NCBI GenBank assembly: GCA_037954325.1
Contig: JBBMNZ010000006.1
Coordinates: 428,501 to 492,500, forward strand
Source of the DNA: Fistularia commersonii
Taxonomy: Eukaryota > Chordata > Actinopteri > Syngnathiformes > Fistulariidae
Direction of reading: 5' to 3'
DNA length: 64,000 nt
A program made the position numbers and the translations under genes. Positions 43,001 to 52,370 of this stretch are shown here, piece after piece. A model generated the notes under the pieces. That model was not told the DNA's origin and searched no databases. It saw nothing but the letters and a program-made list of their open reading frames with translations. Position 1 is the stretch's first letter; each line of letters begins with the position of its first letter.

Positions 43001-46000
43001 TTTCGAAGCAAAGGTTTAAGACGGATCTGTTAGCTAACCAGCTAATCGGCATCCGGCAGGTTCCTTGCCTGCTGAACATCTTCTTCTGGCTTTGTCCTCC
43101 TAAAGCTGCACGTTTGTGTTCTGAAGCTACATGTTTGCAGAATGGCCGGTAAACTCGGGGTCTGATCGCGAAAAAACAAACAAACGGAGGTCGGTCGCTT
43201 CCGGGCGACGAAGGTTGAGGAAGGTTCTAATCTGGTTCTTCTCCTGGATCGGGAACATTTGTCAGCAGGACTCGGGTCACATGTGAATCCCTGGCTGTTC
43301 TCCGAGGGGACAAATAATCGGGCGGTGAATCTAATTTCTCCACATCAGACATGAACTGCTGACTGCGGCGGTGTGACGCTGTGAATCGAGGCTTTGTGCT
43401 CGGGGAACGTTACGACGGAACCCCTCGCCACGAGAACCCGGAGAGAGGCGGACACCTTCGGCCTTCTCCAGGCGGAGATTCGCCGATCCTGTCTCGTCGG
43501 CGCCGTCTCGGGAGCCTCGAAGGCCTCGAGTTCCCGGCCGCGGACGAGGCTGATACCTCGGGCCCCGTCAGCAGAACCCGAAGGTTCCCTATTATACTTT
43601 TAAATCCAAACCGCCGTCAGAAGTGTCAGATGATCCTCCTGGACGAAGGCTCCAAAAGCCACGGAAAGGTCACTCTGAGTCACAGGCGCTTTGAAGAGGG
43701 AGGTGGCTCCGCCTTCACGGCCTCCGTTCGCATCTCCGGCATCAAAAAGAGGACCTGGATGTTCACCCAAATCCAGATCCCAGCCCGGCGCCGCAGCCAC
43801 GGAGGGGCGAGACCTCGTCCTTTGGGGTCGAAGGATCATCTGAGGTCGGACTCCGGAGCCGGGAAGCCGTGCGACTGGAGACCCGAGAGTCTGCCGGGTC
43901 TCCTGAGATGTTGCGATCGGGCCAGTCAAGGTTCCCCAGTTACAAACACGACGACCTCCACCTGACTGGACCCGAACATCTGCCAGCTGCAGGGAACATC
44001 TACGGGAAACATCTACCAACAGCAGGGAACATCCTCCACCTCCATGCACGCTAGCTGTAGGGAGCATCTGCAGGGAACATCTGCCGTCCACAGGAATTAC
44101 AGCTGACCTGGCAGATGATTTAGTTTAGGAGAACCAAAGAGCAGGCGAGGTGACTTGAGGAGCATCACTGAGATACCAGAAGGGCCAGTGAAACGGCAGC
44201 GTAGAGCCAGAAGTTCTGGACCCGGCTTCAGGAAACGAGGTCCGGACGCGGAGATATCGTGTCCGAGAGCACCGGAACCCGAACGATGTGGACTTTCCTG
44301 ATCCAGAGACGGACCCTGAATCCACCACGACCGCATCACAGCAGCTCTGAGGCTAGCGGGGAGGCTAACAGCGCTAGCTAACCCTTACAAGACACTCTGG
44401 CTGTCATGGAGACCGAAAGGGAGCCACTTAATTGCTCCCTGGAGCGTCGTCACGGCAACCAGGTGACGACGCAGAGAGAAAGCCGACGCCGGGTGAAAAC
44501 GAGTGGATTAGCAAAGAATCCTCTGGATTCCACGTTGTTAGGAACGGCTAACCCGCGCAAGTCAAGCCCGAAGCTAAACTTCATTAGCGCGGCGGATCCG
44601 GACTCCTGGATTTCGTGGAAAGTCTCCCGGGGAGCCAGAGCGCAAGTACCGTGATTGAGAAATGTAATTACCGGCGGGTCCTCGGGGACCTTCTTGGAGA
44701 GCGACGCCGCAGTCGGGACGCCGATGCTAACTCCGCGCGCGGCGGCGTCCGTGATGTCACGAGCGCAGGTGGGCACGGCGTGACCTCACGGCCTCCCGTG
44801 TTCACAGCAGGCATCACAGCTTCACAGCGTCCGGCCGAGACCGCCGGATTCCCGGAGGTGCCCTGGAGAAGGTCGGCGTCCTTCATAGCGCCGGAGGTCC
44901 ACGACATCGTCCGGACGCTGTGTGTCATCACCGCGAGCGCAAGCCGGAGGAGCCGCCGCCGCCGCCGGGTGGATCCAACCGCCGTCGGAGGGGGCGGGAA
45001 GAGGAAGCAGCTCCAGAACCGAGCCGACCGGACATGGAAGCGGGGAAACAAGCGGAAGCTACCAAGGAGTTCGGCTGCCAGGCCGGCGTCTCGGTGGACG
45101 AGAACGTGCTGAGGTTCATGCAGAAGCATTTGCTCCTGCAAGACAAGCTCAGTCACACCGACTACGAGCTGGAGGTGGCGCAGAAGACCATCGCCGACCT
45201 GAAGGTCCAGCTGGAAGACGCCCGGGTGGACCAGCTCAACTCCAACAACAAGATCAACACCCTCAACGTGAAGCTGGACCTGGCCAAGCAGAAGCTGAAC
45301 CTGAAAATGACGTACGGCTCGGAGCAGAGCGGCGGCCAGCTGAAGAAGCTCCAGCTGGAGCTGCGGCAGCTGAAGGAGGAGGTGACCAAAGAGCGGGCGG
45401 ACAAGGAGATTCTGAGGGACGTGGCGGAGAAGCTGAGAGCCCAACTCGGCGCCCAGGAGGACCTACGGAAGCAGAAGGAAGCCACGGCGGTGGACCTGAA
45501 GGCGGAGCTCCGGAACAGAGACCGAGCTTTGGACGAGAAGCGTCTGGAGGTCAGTCGACTGCGGGAGAAGCTGGAAGGAACTCAGACCTTCTACCTGAGG
45601 CAGCTGGAGAGCCTGAAAAGGGAGAACGCCGAGGTGGCCGCCGCCGAGAGGGCGGCGCAGCAGCAGCTCCAGGCGGCTCTGAGGAGGTGGCAGGGGGAGA
45701 GGACCACCCTGCAGGAGACCCTGGAGAAGGAGTCGGCCGAGTGGGAGAGCGTTACGGCCGCCAAGCTGGAGCAGCTGGAGGCCAGCGTGAAGCTGGTCCT
45801 GGAGAAGAAGGCCAAGAAAAAGACCAAGAAGCGCTGGATGCCCAGGATCTTCACACGTTCCACCTCCAAGGAGAACTTGGAGTCCGCGGACGAACCGGTT
45901 AGCAAGCTGACCGTTTGAACCTCTGCGACTACTCCTGGCAGCTGCAAACCCCCTGAACTTCAGAAACCCCCCCGGGCCCTGGACCAATCACAGCCCTCTC

Positions 46001-48424
46001 TCAGAAGCCTGAAGATGAAGTGCAGAATATCCACCTCCGAGGTTTTACCCCAGGTGGTCTGGCTCCACATCACACCCCACAGGGAAATCAGAATAATCTG
46101 ACAACAAAGTGGATGCTAATGCTACCAGCTAATGTCTTGCAAACGGACTCCCATGCAAGGCGCTGACCACAGCACGGGGGGCGACTTGGGGTTCAGGGGT
46201 CGAGGGCGGGAGGAACGGGGGAACAAAGCGCTAGGACTTCCACAGCCACCCCTGTGTTGATGTACTATAGTTAGCATATTAGCATGGCCGCTAACCCGCT
46301 CTACTAGCTTAGTCGCAATGAGCGACATTCATGAACAGCCCAACTCCACCGAGAAGGTTGTCGGTTCAACTGTGCCAACTGTGCTCGCTGTGACCCGGCG
46401 GTATGCTTGGGGTATCAGAAGAGCGTCCGGCAAGATCGGCTGGGATCTCTTGCTCTCTTGTTGACGCTAGGTAGACTGTGAGCTAATCATGGCCACAGAA
46501 TCACAGCAGCATCACAGTAGATGTTGCTTCCCCCTTTGTTGCATCACAGCATGAAGGGGGAAGCCGGATGAGAAGGGGTTCTCTTGATTTACAAAGAGGT
46601 TTTATTGACAGTTTCAGACCAAGAGGCACTGAAGTTTTGGGTGATTAGTCCAAGTGCCGCTAACCTTCGAGGCGATTGTCTCGATCCCACCCCTGAACTC
46701 GGTACTCTTCCGTAATGTGCCGGCTTTGGACAACTGAAGGTTTGGATGGGTCCACTCCTGACTCCGGGGTGGGTTGTGCCGACTGCAAAGCAAATATTGG
46801 AGTACCTCTAATGCAGCCACATTAAGTATGCGGTGTTTGTTTAATATTACTCATGCTCCAGATGTAAAATGGGTGCAGCTAATTCCAGGGGAAGTCGGGG
46901 AAACTGTTGGCTTTGGCTGCCGAGAAAAACGCCGGCAGGCACCGGCCTCGACGCCGCCGTCCAGTCGCAGGCCGCGCCGCCACCCGTGTCAAAACAAGCG
47001 CCCGCGACGCATAAAATCCAAAAGGCAAACGGTGTCGGTAAGAATTAGCCCGAAACAGAGAGCGCAGAAGCTAGCAGGCTGCCGTAGGACCACATCAGGA
47101 TGACTTCCCCTCCAGGCCGGTGCTCAAAGAGACACCGTGTTCTCGTGCCGGGAGCTCAGATCAGCCGATCACCGGGTCATCAGATCAGGAAAGAATCACA
47201 CGTTCTTCTCACAAGCGACCAAACAGCCGGCCATTTCACAATTGGACAAAAACCCATTCAGCTTCTGAGTGCTTTGATTTGGAGGAAGTACAAGTACTGT
47301 CCCTTGGGTTTACTACGTCACTCCGGTCCACAGGCAGTTCAGACTCAGAACCACTTCCTGGTACCTCAAGGGTTTTGTTACGAGGACACGGAGTCACGTT
47401 TGAGAATGACGCCATACTTGTAGTTGCACAGATCAACCACTTAGGACACTCGCATCCTCGTGCTCTTCCTGTATCTGCCTTCCATCAATCGGTTGCATTT
47501 GTGCCGTCGAGTCTCGAGGACGAACATTTCCCAATAAAAGCACGGCGCCAACACCCTCCTTTGGAAACTTTGTCATTTTTAAAACAGTTACTTTCTCCCC
47601 AAAAAAACGTTCAAATTCTTTGACATATAGAATTAGAAACATAGAATTTGTTTTCCCGTTTCACTTCCTGTTTACATTTCTTCGCAGGGTCGAAGCGACT
47701 CCGCCTCCTTTCAACCTGTCCTACGTTCCTCTACCCAACTCACTACTCGTGTACTTGAGCTTTTGACGGGATGGGGATTAAAGAATAGTGGTCAAGTTGA
47801 CCCCAAACACACCAGGAGGTCCAGAAAATATCGCAAGCCTTGTTGGCCGGGACTCCGACGAGCCGCCGCAGGGTAATGACAACCTCGGACGGCTGTAATT
47901 TCCTGAGCCCCTTTTAGCTAACGCTAACCGGTACTTTCTAAAACAAGGAGATGCACAGGGATTGGAGGACGGCAACGGGTCCTTATCAACCTAGCAGGAG
48001 TTAGCTCCCAATTAGCACGAGGTGCTTGAAACCATGTAGAACTTGCCTAAAGAGTTAGCAAGAAGTTACCTTCAGGGTCGGACGTACCCGAGGGCCTGCT
48101 GGAGCCCTGCAGGTAAGCCCCGCCCCTTTCACCTTCTCTGGGACTGCAGGAAGGTGACGGAGGAAGCCCCACCCCCTTCTCCTGTCAATCATTCGTCTGA
48201 CACTGCGGTGGGACAAGCTCCGCCTCCTCCTCATGCTTACAACCATTCTTTTGATGATGCAGCCGAAGAAGCCCCGCCCCCTTCTCCGGCTCTCAACCAG
48301 TCACCTGACACTGGTGGAAGAAGCTCCGCCCCCTTCTATGTGACGGACATGAAGGGGCTGAGAGGCCTCGATACCACAGCACCACTTTGGTGAGTCACCC
48401 CTAAATGTGGGTGAGTCACCCCAC

Positions 48425-48482
<58 letters not shown>

Positions 48483-51400
48483 CCCAACGAACGTTACGAG
48501 ACGACAGAACCTTCACAACAGCCGCCTGTCAGACGGCGTGCTGGGCTTGGAGCGCGAACTGCGCCACCGACGCCATCGTGACGCCTTCAGAGACTCTGAG
48601 GAGAAGCTGAACCGGCTGGAGAGCCGTCAATCATCTAACCTTTCGCAGCTTCAGAGTCGTCAAGGAGAACCTGGGGAGAACCCAGGCTGGAGAACGTGGA
48701 GAGGAACCCGGATATCTGACAAACAGAACCCTTCTCTGGTGAAATGTAGTTCACTTGAGGAAAAAAAAACTACAAAAATGGCGGATTCGAATTTCATAAA
48801 CAAGAAAGTTGGCCCTTCACTTGGATCCTGACTCTCCATCCATCACCTTCCTCTTCCTCCTCCCTCCATCAGACCCGCTGCTCCCCTCCGCTAGCAGCTA
48901 GCAACAGCTAGCAAGGGTCGGGTAGCAACCAGCCTGGAGTACTTTGCAGTACCTCTAATTCTGCGGTCCTTCTAGTACTTCTGCAGTACCCGTAGTACTT
49001 CTGCAGTACCCGTAGTACTTCTTCAGTACCTGTAGTACTTCTCCCATACTCCAGGAGTGCTGAGGAGAACCGTTCCTCTGACTAAACCCCACCTTTTGCC
49101 CCAGGACAAGAACCCTCGCACCAAAACATGGAAACAGTAGGGGGGACGCCATATTTGTAGTTCCACATTTGAGGTTTGGAGACCTTCTCCTTCTTGTATT
49201 GAGGTCTTTTAGTGGAGCCACACCTCAGCACAGCAAGCTAGCTTAGCGGTTAGCTACCCGCCCAAACACACCGCGGGATCCATAGGCTGCGGGATAACTA
49301 GCGTTCAGATTGCTAACAGCAGCTAACCCACAGACAAGTGCTAACTGCTAGCGCTGCGCGAGGAGCCCCGTCAGGATGAAAGAGGCGTTCGAGACCCTTT
49401 AAGAGAATCAGAAATTCGGAATCTTGTCATTTTTCTCTCAGGAGAAGCTCAAACCGGGGGAAAAAAACTAGCGCTCCGGTTTAATCGACGACGGAAAGAA
49501 AGAGGGAGCAAAGAGACGGGCGAAAGGGGAGGAGCCGGCTCACGTTTGTAGGGCAGAGGAGGAAAAAAAAGGACATCAGTTGCTAAGTTACAGGAGTTGT
49601 GAATGGCGGGGGAAGCAGCGACCCAGGTGTTCACGTCCCGACTCCCGGGTCGGCGGCGGCGGCGAGGCTGATTCCGTCCACGGGGGGATGAAGAGTGGAA
49701 ATTAAAAGCACGTCTCAGCGGAGGGGGTGGAGGTGGAGGAGCAGCGAGAACATCTGCTCTTAATTTCTACACGTTACCGGCGAAGACAATTCAATTACGC
49801 GTCTAGAAAACCCTGTTAGCGCTCCTCCTCCACCTTCTCCACCTTCTCCTCCACTTCCACCTCCACCGGGGGGAGCCTGGAGGTGCAGGAGCTGAAGGAC
49901 ATCATGGAGATCTCCAGCTCGGTGGTGGGGTTTCACAGGTTCCACCTGAGCCTGAGCTATTAGCCTGGTGCTACATTAGCACGAAGCCGCGGATTGATAC
50001 AGAAGGCTTGTTTTCGGCGTCGCTGACATGCTAAGCTACGACAAAGACGGATCGTAATATCTTGCTGTGACGAATGGACGGGGAGTCTGCGTATCCACGG
50101 AAACGGCTCGACAACAACAAACATGGCGGCTCGTTCCCACACCTTCACATCGACACACACATACACACACACACACACACCAGGATGTTTTCTTCTTCGA
50201 GGATGTTTAGCAGCAACCGACCCGATCGCAGCTATGCGTATCATTCATTCATTCATCGATCGTCCAACCACGCGCAGCTGTGGAGCTGCAGTCAGGTGGA
50301 CCCTGAACCTATCCCTGCTGTGATTGGACGAGCCGGGGGTCACATGGACATGCAGCCATTCACCCTCTCATTCATGTGTCAAATACACAGGACATTCACG
50401 CTGTCATGCTAACACCCTTTAGCTACAATTCGCCCTCATTCACGTGTCATCCGAACATTCTTCATTCACTCGTCCTGTAGACGTCCAGCTGTTCACCCTC
50501 TCATTCATGCATCAATTAGAGGCAAGACATTCACCCTGTCATTCACATGTCGTCTAAACATACAATTCACCCCCTCATTCACACGTCCGATAGCAAACAG
50601 CTATTCACCCTCTCATTCATGCAACAAATCGGGACAAAAGACAGTCACCCTGTCATTCACATGTGAAAAGGGACATCCAACCGCTCACCCTCTCATTCGT
50701 GCACAAAACAGACAAAAGACCATTCGCCCTTTCGTTCACGTGTCATGCAAACATACGATTCACCCTGTCATTCACATGTGCGATAGACATCCAACGTTCA
50801 CCCTGTCATTCATGCACGATACAGACAAAAGACATTCACCCTGTCATTCACACGTCCGATAGCGAACAGCCATTCACCCTCTCATTCATGCATCAAATCG
50901 GGACAAAGGACATTCACCCTGTCGTTCACACGTCCTATCGGCATCCAATGTTCACCCTCTCATTCATGCACGATACGTACAAAAGACATTCGCCCTGTCA
51001 TTCACGTGTTGTCTAAACATACAATTCACACGTCGGATGGACGTCCAGCTGTTCACCCTCTCATTCATGCTTCAAATCGGGACAAAAGACATTCACCCTG
51101 TCATTCACATGTGAAAAGGGACATCCAACGTTCATCCTGTCATTCATGCACAAAACAGACAAAAGACCATTCGCCCTGTCGTTCACGTGTCATGCAAACA
51201 TACGATTCACCCTGTCATTCACACGTCCGATGGACGTCCAGCTATTCACCCCGTCATTCATGCATCATCTAGACGTGCAGTCATTCACTCTTCCTTCCAG
51301 AGGTCCTGCAGGGTCTGAGTGGACCTCCTGCATGGATGTGGACTGCGTGAGGAACCCCCCACGCACGCACACGCACGCACGCACACCCCACGCAGACCAC

Positions 51401-52370
51401 CTTGGTCTTCCGGGGTAGGTGGGACACCGGAAGTGGCGCGTATCCGGACCGGAAGAAGTGAGGGAGCGTGAGGGTTACGCACCTGCCTCCAGAAGAAGCC
51501 GTCGGCGCCGTTCAGGATCGAGGACGCGCCTACGTGCACGGCGGACAGCAGCACGCCGGTGGCCACGGCGGCGCGCATCCTGACGGGCAGCAGCGTGTAC
51601 ACGACGTGGATGAAGAACACCGTCCACCACACGCCGTCGGACGCGCTGCGCGGGCGCGTCAGCAGCGCGCCCGTCGCCTGCACGAGCACGAGCAGCAGCA
51701 CGAGCGCCGCGCACGCCGCCCACAGGTGGTCCTGGTGGAAGGCGGCGCGGTTGCACGCCGCCATGAGCGCCAAGGTGAGCGCGATGGCCGCGGAGAAGAG
51801 CAGCACGTACGCCGCGCTCGGAGCCGCCGCGGCGCCGGCGCAGTGGAAGACGAGCATGACGGCGAACACGAGCACGAGCACGGCCATGAGCACGGTCAGG
51901 CTGCTCTGGTTCAGCCGGAAGAAGTAGCGCTGGTAGAGGCGCTCCTGGTTCTCCGACGGGAACTTCTTGGAGGTGAAGACGCGCACGACGGCGGCGCGGC
52001 AGGACAGGAGGGGAGGGGGAGGAGGGGCGGCGGCGGCGGCGGCGGCGGCTGCGGGGGGCCGCGGCTCCGGCATGGCGGCGGGCCCCGCGGGGCCCCTGCG
52101 CGGCTCGTCCGCGGCTCCGGTTCTCAGCTCGCCGCCCGGCCGGGCGTCGCGGTCCGGCCACGCCGGCCTGCAGCGGAAGGTGGCCCGGGGGGGCTGCCGG
52201 CGCTCCTGCGCATCCTCCTCCCCCCGCCCGGGGAGCGTCGTGCGTGGCGCCGTGCGGGAGTGATGCGGGCACCCGTTCGCCTCCCCCCACGCTGCTCGGT
52301 GCTCGGTCCCTCCCCTCGGACCGGGCGCTCCACCGACTCCCGGTGGGCTGACGCTGCTGGATCTGGACAT
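21834..52370 (-). CDS. adcy5: Adenylate cyclase type 5 (21 coding exons, complete)
   Basis: This is a plasma-membrane enzyme that makes cAMP from ATP under G-protein control. Coding exons in transcript order: 51483-52370, 39771-39920, 39571-39692, 33827-33938, 31689-31816, 30837-30995, 30605-30746, 28646-28756, 28304-28326, 27264-27423, 27093-27190, 26757-26844, 26527-26643, 26295-26453, 24451-24635, 24342-24362, 24096-24228, 22561-22824, 22244-22448, 22042-22166, 21834-21962 (3519 nt, 1172 aa, no frame break). The start MSRSSSVSPPG resembles the ADCY5 N-terminus. First membrane domain in exons 1-2; C1 catalytic block ILFADIEGF (Asp392) and ILGDCYYC (Asp436); second membrane domain in exons 11-17, with N-glycosylation motif NGTS; C2 domain with KIKTIGSTYMA (Lys1034), YDIWGNTVNVASRMD (Asp1108, Asn1115, Arg1119) and KGKGEMMTYF (Lys1157). 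All key residues are present. It is about 90 aa shorter than the human protein, mainly at the N-terminus. ADCY6 is the alternative; synteny argues against it. Confidence 0.96.
22825..24095. other. adcy5 intron 17
   Basis: Mostly unassigned sequence. 23905-24020 is a copy of the dispersed fish repeat (CATTCATTCACTCGTTCATT, CCTGGACCAATCGTGGGGCC, AGACATACAACCATTCACCC). Confidence 0.5.
24236..24279. repeat. CA microsatellite (TG in adcy5 sense) before the exon 17 acceptor
   Basis: In adcy5 sense about 22 TG units end just before TGACCTCCAG, the acceptor of exon 17. Confidence 0.9.
24770..25270. repeat. Hexanucleotide-based minisatellite (CCAGAA/CCAGAT) in adcy5 intron 14
   Basis: Loose tandem of CCAGATCCAGAACC-type units. 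No exon is present within it. Confidence 0.8.
25360..26270. repeat. 0.9-kb GTAGACCC minisatellite in adcy5 intron 14
   Basis: Units of 9-12 bp (GTAGACCCT, GTAGATCCC, CCCATGGTGCCT) form larger near-identical blocks. Compare the segments starting at about 25500 and 25925, which share CTTAAGACCATGTGG and CCCGAGGTGCC. Apparent long frames on both strands are repeat artefacts. Confidence 0.85.
27016..27086. repeat. TG microsatellite (CA in sense) just inside the adcy5 exon 11 donor
   Basis: In sense orientation the donor GTGAGT is followed at once by about 35 CA units. Confidence 0.9.
27191..27263 (-). repeat. 73-nt adcy5 intron 10 made mostly of CA
   Basis: The sense strand is GTCAG, then a (CA)n tract (plus-strand TG 27211-27258 with one GTGGTG interruption), then GGTTCTCCAG. 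The whole intron is 73 nt. Confidence 0.9.
27425..27482. repeat. Short GAGAACACG tandem repeat
   Basis: About six copies of GAGAACACG/GAGAACATG upstream of adcy5 exon 10. Confidence 0.75.
27600..28240. repeat. AT-rich alternating TATATG/TACACA region in adcy5 intron 9
   Basis: Mixed TATA, TATG and TG dinucleotide sequence ending in a TG run (about 28190-28225). Long Tyr/Ile frames are artefacts. Confidence 0.8.
28757..30604. other. adcy5 intron 7, no gene seen
   Basis: Contains GCGCCCCCTGGTGACA-type sequence and unassigned middle-repetitive words. The longest frames show no family resemblance. Confidence 0.5.
30996..31688. other. adcy5 intron 5
   Basis: Includes a short tandem of CTACCCCTCG (about 31388-31440, five copies). 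Nothing else recognised. Confidence 0.55.
32175..32430. mobile_element. Dispersed fish repeat copy in adcy5 intron 4
   Basis: Reads GCCTGGACCAATCAGAGGCC, AGAGACATACAACTCCTGCC, CTCTGGGCAATTCAGGCTC, AACATAGAGACTCCACA, GGAATCCAACCAGGGACCTC. This is the order of a very common teleost repeat (as I remember it). It is the fullest copy in the window. The family name is not assigned. Confidence 0.6.
32506..32594. repeat. TG microsatellite
   Basis: About 43 TG units with one GAG interruption, in adcy5 intron 4. Confidence 0.9.
32595..32938. other. Candidate conserved non-coding island in adcy5 intron 4
   Basis: Unique sequence flanked and split by CA/TG tracts (TG 32714-32731, CA 32756-32802, CA 32939-32968). 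The right part is AT-rich, with TAAATATTAATTGG and TTTCATAAACAAATG. The regulatory role is inferred from texture only. Confidence 0.35.
33788..33815. repeat. TG tract (CA in sense) after the adcy5 exon 4 donor
   Basis: In sense the donor GTAAGGCTCTG is followed by about 13 CA units. Confidence 0.85.
33939..37084. other. adcy5 intron 3, part, no gene seen
   Basis: Middle-repetitive, GC-balanced sequence. No exon, RNA gene or identifiable element. Confidence 0.5.
37085..37480 (+). mobile_element. Dispersed repeat copy B (inverted match to 12436-12870)
   Basis: Shares with copy A the segments CGTGGACCTTCAGCTC, GAGTTCATGGACCATCAGATG, GAAGAACCCCGTTAGC and GGCCAGAAGAGCTTGGAG. The open frame ends TTEVEASTEFMDHQMV, then CEEPR and a stop at 37360. 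Another partial copy in the opposite orientation follows at about 37600-37700. Confidence 0.55.
37481..39084. other. adcy5 intron 3, part
   Basis: Holds four copies of the 9-mer GTGCTGAAG (about 37691-37730) and a CA microsatellite (38155-38205). No gene seen. Confidence 0.5.
39085..39545 (+). pseudogene. Degenerate non-LTR retrotransposon reverse transcriptase fragment
   Basis: In one frame from about 39098 it reads VFADDTVICSASREQ and then a diverged DLEGWRYA. This is the FADD catalytic block and following segment of a fish LINE reverse transcriptase. Later pieces (VEEFKHRRST, VKEVVRAGRNGWKKG, and IREGVHQRDGTLRWLGH) match the region after the catalytic block in other frames, so it carries frameshifts and stops. 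It ends about 25 nt from the adcy5 exon 3 donor and runs opposite to adcy5. Confidence 0.7.
40027..40087. repeat. TG microsatellite
   Basis: About 30 TG units, roughly 107 nt upstream (in adcy5 sense) of exon 2. Confidence 0.9.
40515..40740. repeat. ~48-bp minisatellite in adcy5 intron 1
   Basis: Four to five copies of blocks made from AACCAGACCTCCAAG and ACTGGACCCATGGGAACC. Confidence 0.85.
40741..41165. repeat. AATAATCTACCACAGATT minisatellite
   Basis: Loose tandem of about 18-25-bp AT-rich units containing AATAATCTA and CAGATTAATA. Confidence 0.8.
41166..42339. other. adcy5 intron 1, no gene seen
   Basis: GC-rich to 41640, then unassigned. No exon supported. Confidence 0.45.
42340..42560. 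other. Candidate conserved non-coding element in adcy5 intron 1
   Basis: Unique, high-complexity sequence bordered by a C20 run (about 42569-42588). It contains AAGATAATAGG, CTTAATTGCCTGG, GGAAATGCATCTCC, CCAATTACATCGG and GCTAATGCAGG, which resemble GATA, homeodomain and octamer-type cores. Function is inferred. Confidence 0.35.
42738..42764. repeat. (TTG)9 microsatellite
   Basis: Nine TTG units in adcy5 intron 1. Confidence 0.9.
42765..45033. other. adcy5 intron 1 upstream of the nested gene
   Basis: GC-rich from about 43380. The 44880-45033 part is the presumed 5' region of the nested gene and stays open in its frame back to a GTG at 44920. No TATA box was seen. Other open frames here lack coding character. 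Confidence 0.45.
45034..45918 (+). CDS. Uncharacterised intronless coiled-coil protein nested in adcy5 intron 1
   Basis: A single uninterrupted 294-codon frame, antisense to adcy5. The ATG at 45034 has G at -3 and G at +4. Predicted features by eye: residues about 20-275 form a long heptad-patterned coiled coil (LQDKLSHTDYELEVAQKT, LKKLQLELRQLKEEV, LRQLESLKRENAEV). A lysine-rich patch KKAKKKTKKRW follows, then a short tail RIFTRSTSKENLESADEPV. No signal peptide or membrane segment. Codons end mostly in G or C like the exons around it, and the amphipathic periodicity is hard to get from intron DNA. It could be a retrogene or a fish-specific gene. I do not recognise the family, and upstream spliced exons cannot be excluded. 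The first AATAAA downstream is at 47533-47538. Confidence 0.75.
   Translation: MEAGKQAEATKEFGCQAGVSVDENVLRFMQKHLLLQDKLSHTDYELEVAQKTIADLKVQLEDARVDQLNSNNKINTLNVKLDLAKQKLNLKMTYGSEQSGGQLKKLQLELRQLKEEVTKERADKEILRDVAEKLRAQLGAQEDLRKQKEATAVDLKAELRNRDRALDEKRLEVSRLREKLEGTQTFYLRQLESLKRENAEVAAAERAAQQQLQAALRRWQGERTTLQETLEKESAEWESVTAAKLEQLEASVKLVLEKKAKKKTKKRWMPRIFTRSTSKENLESADEPVSKLTV
45919..48090. other. adcy5 intron 1 downstream of the nested gene
   Basis: Contains one single unit related to the 8.8-9.6-kb array (about 46250-46330) and AATAAA at 47533-47538 on the plus strand. A 167-codon frame at 47120-47623 lacks coding character and is not called. Confidence 0.45.
48157..48325. repeat. Three in-frame 54-bp repeats
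   Basis: Three 18-codon units, each starting GCCCCACCCCCTTCTCC or similar, are translated as variants of APPPSP...NHS.DTA..EE. All three keep the frame within an open frame of 116 codons. This may be chance; no gene is called. Confidence 0.6.
48425..48478. repeat. CA microsatellite
   Basis: About 26 CA units in adcy5 intron 1. Confidence 0.9.
48935..49062. repeat. Short AGTACT-type tandem repeat
   Basis: Copies of CTGCAGTACCCGTAGTACTT with variants. Similar in core to the arrays at 19384 and 59819. Confidence 0.75.
49063..50284. other. adcy5 intron 1, no gene seen
   Basis: Includes GCTAGC-rich words and a short CA run (50155-50180). AT-richer unique sequence at 49740-49815 (CTTAATTTCTACACG, AATTCAATTACGCG). 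No exon. Confidence 0.45.
50285..51296. repeat. 0.95-kb minisatellite of CATTCACCCTGTCATTCA units
   Basis: The left end (50290-50345) is a fragment of the dispersed fish repeat (CTGCTGTGATTGGACGAGCC). The array after it repeats that element's ATTCACCCTCTCATTCATG segment with spacer words such as CAAATCGGGACAAAAGAC. It lies about 190 nt inside the adcy5 exon 1 donor. Confidence 0.85.
52027..52053 (-). repeat. adcy5: GCC/GGC triplet repeat coding poly-Ala in adcy5 exon 1
   Basis: About nine GCC-type codons give a run of Ala followed by Pro residues in the cytosolic N-terminus, ahead of the first membrane domain. Confidence 0.9.

Noticed and set aside
44922..45902. 326-codon frame overlapping the nested gene
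   Set aside because: A GC-driven shadow frame rich in Gly/Ala/Arg. The heptad pattern and codon use are in the frame starting at 45034.
47120..47623. 167-codon plus-strand frame downstream of the nested gene
   Set aside because: Mixed composition, no codon bias, no recognisable domain, no splice context.
48538..48831. Hydrophilic frame ERELRHRRHRDAFRDSEEKL
   Set aside because: It looks exon-like for about 40 residues, but has no supported acceptor or partner exon and the nested gene already ends in a stop 2.6 kb earlier.
50340..51290. CRISPR-like array of repeats and spacers
   Set aside because: Units are degenerate, spacing is irregular, and it is a minisatellite within a vertebrate intron.
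21834..52370. Identity as adcy6
   Set aside because: The MSRSSSVSPPG start and the pdia5-sec22a-hacd2 neighbourhood fit adcy5.
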